NCBI GenBank assembly: GCA_022865445.1
Contig: JALHSX010000256.1
Location: forward strand, 1 to 6,171
DNA from: Thermoplasmata archaeon
Lineage (GTDB): Archaea; Thermoplasmatota; Thermoplasmata; UBA10834
Direction: 5' to 3'
DNA length: 6,171 bases
In this document: piece after piece, positions 1-6,021 of the stretch
Layout of the letters: each line of letters opens with the position of its first letter
How positions within the stretch are numbered: position 1 is the stretch's first letter
Notes under the pieces: generated by a model
What the model was told of the DNA's origin: nothing
Database searches by the model: none
The model's input: the letters and a program-made list of their open reading frames with translations, nothing else
Translations under genes and position numbers: made by a program

Positions 1-210
1 GAGAAAGGCTGGAGAGATCTCATCGAGAACCACCTCTACAGGAACTGGATGGCAAAGGAGAAGCTCGTGACGCTCACGGATGATACGTTCAACAAGGTCG
101 TCGCGACCTTGAACGAGGTCGGCGTCGAGAAGATGTCGACCTACTCGATTCTCAAGGCGATTGAGGCGAAGCATCCCGAACTCGTCAGAGAGTTCCAGGA
201 ATTCCTCTGA
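1..210 (+). CDS. 3' end of an unrecognised protein gene (partial)
   Basis: Frame 1 is open from the window edge to a TGA at 208-210 and gives 69 C-terminal residues. I do not recognise the family. The peptide is charged and soluble, looks mostly helical, has no membrane segment and ends in ...LVREFQEFL. Codon choice (GAG, AAG, CTC, GTC, AGG/AGA) matches the other genes here, which supports real coding. A 60 bp gap separates it from the GT-C glycosyltransferase gene on the same strand, so the two could be co-transcribed. The start and most of the protein lie outside the window, so no function is offered. Confidence 0.72.
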   Translation, partial: EKGWRDLIENHLYRNWMAKEKLVTLTDDTFNKVVATLNEVGVEKMSTYSILKAIEAKHPELVREFQEFL

Positions 211-270
211 ACCGCCCGGCAACATCAATTAACTCCTAGAGCTTTCACTGATGCCGAAGCAGGGGGACCA

Positions 271-1800
271 ATGAGGCGATTTCAAGGCCTGGTTGCTGTA
301 CTGGCGAGCCCGAAATGGCGCGCTGTCATGTTCATACTGCTGCTGGCATTCGTTGTCAGGTTCTCCCAAATCTCCTGGAGCTACTCCAACAACGGGATAG
401 ACGAAGGCATCATGCTGGAGAGATCCTCCCTCGTGGCGAGTGGCTATGACCTCTACAAAGAGGTGCCTTGCGATCAGGCGCCGCTCGCGTTCCTGATTGG
501 CGCTGCGTTCGACGGCGATGTTGTCATGCTCCGCGCGCTGGTGTCCGTGCTGTCGATGCTCGCGTTGATAGCCTGCATGGAATCCGCCAGGAGAATAAAG
601 GGGACAACAGCGATGCTGGCAACGGGCGTTCTGCTCGCGGTTGACTTCGCGTTCCTGCGGGAGTCGAGGCTCTTCTCCCTCGATGGGCTCGCGAGCGCCT
701 TCCTCGCGCTTGCGATACTCCTGTTCATCTTATACATCAGGCAAGATAGCAGGACGGCCCTCGTCGCGTCCGGTCTCTTAATCGGACTGTCAACCTCGAC
801 GAAACTGCTTGGCTCGCTGGGCTTGGCGGGCGTATTGCTGTTCCTGCTCCTGGACATCTGGCGCAGAAAAGACGACAGGAGAAAGAAATCGCTCGACCTG
901 GTCATCGTGGTCGTTTCGTCGGCTGCGCCGCTGGCAGTGATGATGGCTGTTCTTGGGCCATCCGAGATGATCCAAGGAATGGTGTTCAACCAGGGACATC
1001 GTGTGTTCGAGCCGTTCCTGAAGCTCTCCATCGTGGCGTTCTTCGGGCTCAACCTAGCATATGTACTCCCGCTCGCGCACGTCCGCGCCATGTGGAAGAC
1101 GGGGCCTGAACTGAGGTTCCTGCTGATCCTCGTTGCAGCGATACTTATTTTCTTGGTCGCTCAGCCTTTGGTATTCCTCCATCACATGGCGATCCTCAGT
1201 CCTGCGATGGCGATTCTCGCGGGTGTTTTCCTTGCAAATGCGTTTGACCACAAAAAAGTCCAAATGAGTTCCTCATCATCATCATATTGTGCATTTAAGG
1301 GCATTGAATCCAGAAGGATAGCAACAGCACTTTTCATCGTTGGCCTGCTCGTCTCCGGAGGCTTGGCGGTCTATGGGCCCATCGCTCAGGATGAGCCCGC
1401 GCAACTTGTCTACTCGGAGACCCTCAATAAGATCACCAACAGCAACGATTGGGTCATCTGCGGTGACCCGTTGATAGCTGCATACGCGGGCAGGAGCATC
1501 CCACCAGAAGTGGTGAACGTCGCATACCGAGTGTATCCAGACGTGGCTTCCGCGGAGATAGAGAATGCTGTGCTCGTTCACAACGTCGCCGTGGTGGTCA
1601 TGTGCTACAGACTCAACGACATGCCAGGTCTGGCCGACTTCCTATCGCACAATGACTATGCTCTGATCGACAGGGACTATGTCGGGCACGGGGCGGATGG
1701 AGCACTGGACTTGTTCGAGAAAGGCATCGGCCAGGTTTCTTTCTACGTCAGGAACGACATTGTACTCCGGCTAGACCTCCCGGTCCAGGTGGAACCTTAG
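271..1800 (+). CDS. GT-C superfamily membrane glycosyltransferase (PMT/ArnT-like)
   Basis: The product is a 509-residue integral membrane protein, probably moving a sugar from a polyprenyl(dolichyl)-phosphate donor to an acceptor on the outer face. Membrane segment 1 is about residues 17-35, followed by an outward loop with the acidic pair D44-E45, where GT-C enzymes carry their catalytic acid. Next comes a G-Y-D-L-Y-K-E-V stretch (58-65) typical of the PMT/ArnT first loop. Other family-like signs are RLFSLDG (133-139), GLSTSTK (172-178) and HH followed by LSP (304-311). About ten hydrophobic spans run to residue 368. A soluble tail of about 140 residues follows, with WVICGDP (394-400) and YAGRSIPP (405-412), as in related enzymes. 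Residues 333-338 are six serines in the loop before the last span. The ATG at 271 follows a G-rich AGGGGGA at 261-267, with short spacing. Donor and acceptor cannot be read from the sequence; subfamily is uncertain. Confidence 0.88.
   Translation: MRRFQGLVAVLASPKWRAVMFILLLAFVVRFSQISWSYSNNGIDEGIMLERSSLVASGYDLYKEVPCDQAPLAFLIGAAFDGDVVMLRALVSVLSMLALIACMESARRIKGTTAMLATGVLLAVDFAFLRESRLFSLDGLASAFLALAILLFILYIRQDSRTALVASGLLIGLSTSTKLLGSLGLAGVLLFLLLDIWRRKDDRRKKSLDLVIVVVSSAAPLAVMMAVLGPSEMIQGMVFNQGHRVFEPFLKLSIVAFFGLNLAYVLPLAHVRAMWKTGPELRFLLILVAAILIFLVAQPLVFLHHMAILSPAMAILAGVFLANAFDHKKVQMSSSSSSYCAFKGIESRRIATALFIVGLLVSGGLAVYGPIAQDEPAQLVYSETLNKITNSNDWVICGDPLIAAYAGRSIPPEVVNVAYRVYPDVASAEIENAVLVHNVAVVVMCYRLNDMPGLADFLSHNDYALIDRDYVGHGADGALDLFEKGIGQVSFYVRNDIVLRLDLPVQVEP
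1265..1288 (+). repeat. Short TCA-triplet run encoding a six-serine tract
   Basis: Inside the GT-C gene, AGT-TCC is followed by four TCA codons, giving serines 333-338. The tract lies in the hydrophilic loop (about residues 326-348) between the last two predicted membrane spans. The surrounding codons are more AT-rich than the rest of the gene. It may be a flexible linker that can vary in length by triplet slippage without a frameshift. This is a low-complexity tract, not a mobile repeat. Confidence 0.6.
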
Positions 1801-1804
1801 CGGT

Positions 1805-2902
1805 TCAGGTTCTCTTCTTGACGTCGGGGCTGAAGGTCCACAACGAGTTCGCCGCGAAATTGAACAGACTGACCAGGAATATCGCTATCACCTGCGACAG
1901 CACCTTGTAGAAGCTCGCCGCGTCCTGCAGCACGCCCATCCCAGGCATGGCATAGTCAATCAGAAGCGTGAGGAGTCCTTGGTTGATCCAGAAACCGCAG
2001 AAACTCACGAACAGGAACTGGAAGTACTGGAAGTGAAGCTTCTCTTTAGATCTGAAAGTCCACAACCTGTTCCAAATGAAGTTGTTCGTGTCGGCAACGA
2101 CGAACGCGATTCCAGCCGCGATGTGGTATTCGATGTTGCCCATCTCGAGAAGGCCCCAGAAGATCGCCAGGTTGATGATAGCGCCAGTTCCGCCGACTAT
2201 CGAGAATTTGAGGTACTTTGCAAGCCAGAACCGTTTGCTCTCGTACAGACGAGTGACGTGGTCGAGATACTTGATCATCTCAAGGCCGCCCAACTTGCTC
2301 TTCCCAGACTTCCTGTTGGCGAAGTGGATGGGGACCTCAACTACCTTTGAGACATGGCCCTTCACGATTACCTCGAGTCCTATCTTGTAGCCCACAGGGT
2401 CTAGAGTCACACCGTCTATGACGGAACGTTTCAGTGCGAAGTAGCCTGACATCGGGTCCTTGATCTTCGTGAGAGGTCTCGCGAAGAGCGTCGCAACCTT
2501 CGATATCAGTCTGCGGTGCAATGGCCAGTTCTCGACTCCTCCGCCTTCGATGTATCTGCTTCCGACGACCACATCCGCCTCACCGGACGCTATCTTGGAC
2601 ACCATTGCCGGAATCGTCTCAGGAGGATGGCTGAGGTCCGCGTCCATGACGACGAGGATGTCGCCAGAGGCAGCCCTGAACCCCTCGATAACAGCTGACG
2701 ACAGCCCGAGCTTGCCAGCCCTATGAATCACCTTGATATTGTGGGCCTTCGCGAGCTGCTCGGCATTGCCTCCGGTTCCGTCAGGGCTGTTGTCGTCCAC
2801 AATCACTATCTGGACGTCGATGCCAGCACCCGAGCATGAGCCCGTGATGCGGCGTACCAGCTCGTCAAGGTTGCCCCTCTCATTGTATGTCGGGACGATC
2901 AC
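1805..2902 (-). CDS. Dolichol-phosphate mannosyltransferase-like GT2 fused to a GtrA domain
   Basis: The product is predicted to transfer mannose or another hexose from a nucleotide sugar to dolichyl phosphate at the cytoplasmic face. Residues 1-220 are a GT2 DPM1 domain: VPTYNERGN (3-11), VDDNSPDGTG (35-44), the metal/nucleotide motif DADLSHPPE (87-95), GSRY (114-117), HRR (129-131) and DPMSGYFALK (149-158). Residues about 224-357 form a GtrA-type four-span domain in which an N-x-LWTF element occurs twice (278-283 and 352-357). The order and 365-residue length fit archaeal DPM1-GtrA fusions. It is the last gene of a minus-strand operon, 10 bp after the DedA gene stop. The first conventional start is GTG at 2902, which cuts into the first beta strand (normally ISVIVPTYNE). 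The G-rich RBS at about 2919-2928 is better spaced for non-standard codons ATC (2908) or ACG (2911), so the true N-terminus may be 2-3 residues longer. Sugar identity is not determinable. Confidence 0.93.
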   Translation of the reverse strand: MIVPTYNERGNLDELVRRITGSCSGAGIDVQIVIVDDNSPDGTGGNAEQLAKAHNIKVIHRAGKLGLSSAVIEGFRAASGDILVVMDADLSHPPETIPAMVSKIASGEADVVVGSRYIEGGGVENWPLHRRLISKVATLFARPLTKIKDPMSGYFALKRSVIDGVTLDPVGYKIGLEVIVKGHVSKVVEVPIHFANRKSGKSKLGGLEMIKYLDHVTRLYESKRFWLAKYLKFSIVGGTGAIINLAIFWGLLEMGNIEYHIAAGIAFVVADTNNFIWNRLWTFRSKEKLHFQYFQFLFVSFCGFWINQGLLTLLIDYAMPGMGVLQDAASFYKVLSQVIAIFLVSLFNFAANSLWTFSPDVKKRT

Positions 2903-2912
2903 TGAGATCGTT

Positions 2913-3497
2913 CTAGCACTCCCCCCTCAATCCTGCGCGTTTCTTGTAGATGAAGGACACGATCAAGCTGACCAGGAGCACTGTCAGAACAAGCCCGAGC
3001 GAGACCCATGGAGCGACCTCCGCCCTGAGGTTGTCGAAGCTGAGCCAGGCAATGACCACGATGAGTGAAGACTTTGCCATTGCCCCTATGAAGAGGTAAA
3101 GGGCGCATTTCTTGAGGTTCCAGTTGGACACCGCCATGAAAGCTCCCGTATAGGGGAGTATCGGCGCTGCTCTGTTCAACAGAAGCACGCGCTCGTCGTG
3201 GACTATGATGAAGTTGAGATAGCGCTGCATGATCCTCTGGACCCGGCGCGGCACTTTCACCAATTTGACGAATGAATAGAGGGCGAAATTGCCCCCTAGG
3301 CTGGCCAGTGTGAACACGAGCACCAGGAGGACCCCCCACGCAAATGAATCGGGGTGTGCTCCGAAAATGAACACCATCCAGACTTCGGGGAGCGTTGGAA
3401 AGCCCACGCCATCCACAAGGATGATGACTGCCATCGCGAGGAGCATGCCGGCGTCACCGAGGACTGCGAATAGGCCAATTATGTCCTCACCTATCAT
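2913..3497 (-). CDS. DedA/VTT-family integral membrane protein
   Basis: This 194-residue membrane protein resembles the DedA (SNARE-associated/VTT) family, several members of which move lipids across membranes. Seen here: hydrophobic spans at about 6-30, 52-78, 130-153 and 163-184; a partly hydrophobic segment VGFPTLPEVWMVFIFG (31-46) with the acidic E38, where DedA proteins have a re-entrant element; and NRAAPILPYTGAFMAV (108-123), matching the family's arginine/proline/glycine-rich second re-entrant region with R109. The middle element LGGNFALYSFVK (67-78) is a diverged form of the usual G-x-x-x-Y stretch. The ATG at 3497 overlaps the upstream GT4 stop as ATGA, with GGAGG (3507-3511) 9 nt before it, so start and translational coupling are well supported. 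Its place between two sugar-lipid enzymes suggests a role with polyprenyl phosphate or glycolipid. That role is inference; distant relatives exist and the exact subfamily is open. Confidence 0.8.
   Translation of the reverse strand: MIGEDIIGLFAVLGDAGMLLAMAVIILVDGVGFPTLPEVWMVFIFGAHPDSFAWGVLLVLVFTLASLGGNFALYSFVKLVKVPRRVQRIMQRYLNFIIVHDERVLLLNRAAPILPYTGAFMAVSNWNLKKCALYLFIGAMAKSSLIVVIAWLSFDNLRAEVAPWVSLGLVLTVLLVSLIVSFIYKKRAGLRGEC
2918..2928 (-). promoter_or_regulatory. Purine-rich ribosome binding site of the DPM1-GtrA gene
   Basis: On the minus strand the bases read GAGGGGGGAGT, overlapping the last codons of the DedA gene. It is the only Shine-Dalgarno-like run near the DPM1-GtrA start. It lies about 16 nt from the GTG at 2902, but about 9 nt (counted the same way as for the DedA gene's RBS) from an in-frame ATC at 2908. 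This leaves the start codon in doubt. Confidence 0.5.
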
Positions 3498-4534
3498 GCG
3501 ACAGCGCCTCCAACAGCCAGCGATTCGTAGAGCTCCTTGAGCATCTGCGCAGTCCGCCTGATATCATGTTCGGCTGCGAGCTGCTTTGAACCGTCGACCA
3601 TCTTGGTCCGCAGCTTGGAGTCGGTCAGCAGCTCTGACAGTCTGGCGGAGAATTCCTCATCGCTCTTGGCTTTCAGACAATGCCTGCCATCGACGACCCA
3701 ATCCTCGTATACGGGAATGTCGCGGATCAGCAATGGACATCCGCAACTCGCTGCCTCCAGCATCACGTTGCCATAGCTTTCCGCTCTTGTAGGGAAGACG
3801 AACACATCAGCGGCCGAGTAAACACCGATAATCTCCTCGAATGGCACGTGCCCCGGAAAGAGGACTTGCCCTCGAGCGGTCTTGTCCAGCGCATCTTTCA
3901 GGAGTGGCTCCGAAGCCCCGACCCAGACGAACTTCACATCCTCTCGGTCCTTGAGGCTCGCGGACATCTTCACGAATGTGTCAACGCCCTTCCGAGGGAT
4001 CCTCAGGCCAACGCTGAGCACCAGCTTGTCCGTCGGCGAGACGCCCCATCGTTCTCGGAACTTCGCTCCCAACGCTTCGTTTCTCACGAAGACCTCCCTG
4101 TTGATGCCGTTTGGTATTATCTTGAAGGGCCCACGGACTCCATCCTTCGCGAGGGATTTGGCGACATATGGCGTCGCGCCGACAACGACCGTGCCCAGAT
4201 TGTAGAACTTGACGGAGTATCCGCGCACGAACGGATAGGCGAGTGATCCGCCGATGAATCCACCCTTGATCAGCTCAGGAAGGTGCCTGCCATGGACAAC
4301 CAACGGCCTCCCCGACTTGCGCCTCCTAAGGGCCCAGAGAAACGATTCTGGCAGCGGGCTGTGGATGTGGAGCACATCGTATTCCGCCTTTGGCTCGTTC
4401 ATGAAAACCTTTACGCCGAGCTTCTCGAGTTCGCGGGCCACCATGGGCGCATTCGTTCCCATCCCGCCAGGGTTCTTGAACGGGATGATGGCTCGGTACT
4501 TCTCTAGCTCTGTGAGCATGCAAACCGAGACCAT
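3494..4534 (-). CDS. GT4 glycosyltransferase, diglucosyl-diacylglycerol-synthase-like
   Basis: This is a predicted cytoplasmic GT-B enzyme of family GT4. With the ATG at 4534 it has 346 residues. The N-terminal half resembles bacterial alpha-1,2-glucosyltransferases that add the second glucose to glucosyl-diacylglycerol (alDGS/CpoA type): YDVLHIHSP (52-60), a basic stretch LRRRKSG (69-75) and IGGSLAYPFVRGYSVKFY (94-111). The C-terminal half has PNGIN (141-145), VGLRIPRKG (175-183) and the GT4 E-x7-E motif ESYGNVMLE (252-260), then RDIPVYEDWV. An archaeal acceptor would more likely be an ether glycolipid or lipid-linked sugar (inference). The frame stays open to a TTG at 4645, and another ATG lies at 4600. 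I prefer 4534 because length and N-terminus then match the family, and because a TATA box at 4613-4619 would put the transcript start downstream of both other candidates. It is the first gene of the operon and shares ATGA with the DedA gene. Confidence 0.9.
   Translation of the reverse strand: MVSVCMLTELEKYRAIIPFKNPGGMGTNAPMVARELEKLGVKVFMNEPKAEYDVLHIHSPLPESFLWALRRRKSGRPLVVHGRHLPELIKGGFIGGSLAYPFVRGYSVKFYNLGTVVVGATPYVAKSLAKDGVRGPFKIIPNGINREVFVRNEALGAKFRERWGVSPTDKLVLSVGLRIPRKGVDTFVKMSASLKDREDVKFVWVGASEPLLKDALDKTARGQVLFPGHVPFEEIIGVYSAADVFVFPTRAESYGNVMLEAASCGCPLLIRDIPVYEDWVVDGRHCLKAKSDEEFSARLSELLTDSKLRTKMVDGSKQLAAEHDIRRTAQMLKELYESLAVGGAVA
3507..3511 (-). promoter_or_regulatory. Shine-Dalgarno GGAGG of the DedA gene
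   Basis: The minus strand reads GGAGG with 9 nt to the ATG at 3497, inside the last codons of the GT4 gene. Together with the ATGA overlap it fixes the DedA start and shows that this organism uses canonical Shine-Dalgarno sites within operons. Confidence 0.75.
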
Positions 4535-4612
4535 ATGACCAAGCGCCCCTAGAGATGACAACCGTTCAGCTGGAAGGCCATCCCGCCCTTCGGCGACCAT
4601 GAGAATGCGCGG

Positions 4613-4619
4613 ATATATA
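4613..4619 (-). promoter_or_regulatory. Archaeal box A (TATA) for the GT4-DedA-DPM1 operon
   Basis: The minus strand reads CCTATATATCC, with TATATAT at 4619-4613. Archaeal transcription normally starts about 22-27 nt downstream of the box centre, here about 4589-4594, giving a leader of roughly 55-60 nt before the ATG at 4534. It is the only TATA-like element in the gap between hutI and the operon. No start has been mapped. Confidence 0.55.
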
Positions 4620-4654
4620 GGTAACCTACAGGCGCGAGCCAGCAACTGTCATTT

Positions 4655-4699
4655 CAGCAACGCGGGGGAATCAGTGCGCTCATCCTGGGAATCGTGCTG
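4655..4699. repeat. Small repeats in the hutI/operon intergenic region
   Basis: Two GGGAATC copies (4666-4672 and 4687-4693) sit 21 bp apart, two helical turns, on one DNA face. They are enclosed by an imperfect inverted repeat, CAGCAACG (4655-4662) and CGTGCTG (4693-4699, one bulge). The element lies after the hutI stop and upstream of the operon's TATA box. It could be an operator, an RNA fold at the hutI 3' end, or chance. No T-run typical of an archaeal terminator follows it on the minus strand. Confidence 0.3.
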
Positions 4700-4707
4700 C
4701 TTTAGAT

Positions 4708-5970
4708 CTAGAAGGGCTGTCTCTCCCAAACTGTCTTCCCGTCTTTGACTACCCGAGAACACAGGTTCGTGCCAAATTTATATGGCAAGTGTGCGTGTCC
4801 TGGAATGTCGAGAACTACCAGGTCCGCCCTCTTGCCGCGCTCGATAGTGCCCACCTTCTTATCCAGTCCAAGGGCCGCAGCGGCATTTATCGTGGAAGCG
4901 GTCACAGCCTCTGCCGGAGTCATCCTCATCTTGTGACATGCGAGGCTTATCGTGAACTGCATCGATTCATTCCAGCAGTTCGGATTCAGGTCTGTTCCCA
5001 ATGCGATCGGAACGCCCAGATCGATCAGACGCCTTCCATCCGCGTACTCCTTTGACATCGAGGAATATGGAGTCCCCGGCAAGAGCACTCCCATGACATC
5101 CTTCCTAGCGAGCGCCATGATCCCGTCGTCTGAGGGCCTCGCAAGATGATCCGCGGAGACCGCCCCGACCTCCGCTGCAAGCTCAGCGCCGCCCGTCGAG
5201 TGCATCTCGTCAGCGTGAACCTTGAGTTTCATTCCCAATGACTTCGCAGCCAGCAACACCTTCCTGGACTGGTCGACATCGAATACGCCCTTCTCGCAGA
5301 AAACATCGCAGAACTCGGCGAGGTTCCGCTTGGCGACCTCCGGAAGCACCTCGCTTATCATGAAATCCACGTATCCATCGGTTCTCCCAGCGAACTCCGG
5401 AGGAACAGCGTGAGCTCCCAAGTAGGTTGGGACAATCGTGACCGGATACTCGTCTCCAAGCTTCCTCGCAGTCTCAAGCAATCTCAGTTCGACCGTTCTG
5501 TCAAGGCCATACCCAGATTTCGCCTCGACCGTTGTTGTCCCGTGAGAGATCATCGATTCGAGGCGTTTGGCTGACTCTTTGAACAGTGTCCCAGGGGATG
5601 CCAGCCTCGTGTCGCTCACGGTCCTGAGGATTCCTCCGCCCTCCTGAAGTATCTCGAGATATCCCTTGCCCCTCGCCTTGAGCTCCAGTTCGAATTCACG
5701 CGATCCTGCATACACGAGATGGGTGTGCGGATCGACGAATCCAGGCAAGACCGTCTTGTCAGTCGCGTCGATGATCTCCACATCACCCGCACCATGTTCC
5801 TTCAGGACCGAATCCGTTCTGCCGACGTCGACGATGACACCGCCAGAGACTGCCACGGCACCGTCTCTTATTATCGCGAGGTCCGACATCTCGGCCTTCG
5901 CCCTCGCCCTCCTCGGGCCTCTGAGCGTAACCAGCTCGGATGCGTGGACTATCAGAAGGTCGTCAGTCAT
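4708..5970 (-). CDS. hutI: Imidazolonepropionase (histidine degradation)
   Basis: HutI hydrolyses 4-imidazolone-5-propanoate to N-formimino-L-glutamate, the third step of histidine breakdown, in the cytoplasm. The 420-residue product has the family's usual length and every expected signature of this amidohydrolase: PGFVDPHTHLVYAGSRE (76-92) with metal ligands H82 and H84, EAKSGYGLD (149-157), LGAHAVPPEF (184-193), FCDVFCEKGVF (220-230), HADEMHSTGG (252-261) with ligand H252, ADH (273-275), and ALGTDLNPNC (323-332) with the metal-binding D327. No key residue is missing and no frame break is seen. The ATG at 5970 is supported by a TATA box about 35 bp upstream, which predicts a very short leader without a Shine-Dalgarno. 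No other hut gene is present (hutH, hutU, or a formiminoglutamate-processing enzyme), so the pathway must be completed elsewhere. Its neighbours are surface-glycan genes, so it looks like an independent single-gene unit. Confidence 0.98.
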   Translation of the reverse strand: MTDDLLIVHASELVTLRGPRRARAKAEMSDLAIIRDGAVAVSGGVIVDVGRTDSVLKEHGAGDVEIIDATDKTVLPGFVDPHTHLVYAGSREFELELKARGKGYLEILQEGGGILRTVSDTRLASPGTLFKESAKRLESMISHGTTTVEAKSGYGLDRTVELRLLETARKLGDEYPVTIVPTYLGAHAVPPEFAGRTDGYVDFMISEVLPEVAKRNLAEFCDVFCEKGVFDVDQSRKVLLAAKSLGMKLKVHADEMHSTGGAELAAEVGAVSADHLARPSDDGIMALARKDVMGVLLPGTPYSSMSKEYADGRRLIDLGVPIALGTDLNPNCWNESMQFTISLACHKMRMTPAEAVTASTINAAAALGLDKKVGTIERGKRADLVVLDIPGHAHLPYKFGTNLCSRVVKDGKTVWERQPF

Positions 5971-6000
5971 CTTCGTTCCGCGATGTAATCGGCCTCTGTA

Positions 6001-6008
6001 TCTATAAA
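6001..6008 (-). promoter_or_regulatory. hutI: Box A (TATA) promoter element of hutI
   Basis: The minus strand reads GGGAATCGTTTATAGATAC, with TTTATAGA at 6008-6001. The box centre, near 6005, is about 35 nt from the hutI ATG, so transcription should start near 5979 and leave a leader of under about 10 nt. This fits near-leaderless translation. The GGGAATC just upstream (6016-6010) occupies the BRE position and recurs in the 4655-4699 region. Confidence 0.6.
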
Positions 6009-6021
6009 CGATTCCCGCAGA

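Noticed and set aside
226..233. AT-rich CAATTAAC as a promoter for the GT-C gene
   Set aside because: It is a poor match to archaeal box A and the upstream gene is on the same strand, so read-through is just as likely.
474..1091. A 205-codon open frame on the minus strand opposite the GT-C gene
   Set aside because: Its product is a low-complexity, serine/arginine-rich sequence with no recognisable family, and it mirrors the codon pattern of the well-supported plus-strand gene.
2899..3339. A 146-codon minus-strand open frame overlapping the DedA gene in another phase
   Set aside because: The product is rich in Gly/Arg/Pro/His and has no membrane segments, while the overlapping frame encodes a coherent membrane protein with an SD and ATGA coupling.
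3680..4246. A 188-codon plus-strand open frame opposite the GT4 gene
   Set aside because: It lies entirely within the GT4 gene, whose conserved motifs are clear. The translation shows no family features and no ribosome binding site was evident.
4703..4710. TAGATCTA palindrome at the hutI stop codon
   Set aside because: An 8 bp palindrome is common by chance; there is no second copy or adjoining structure to suggest a site.
4774..4785. Excellent plus-strand box A-like TTTATATGG within hutI, possibly driving an antisense RNA
   Set aside because: The bases encode the conserved PYKFG region of HutI, so codon constraint explains them. No plus-strand gene starts downstream at a suitable distance.
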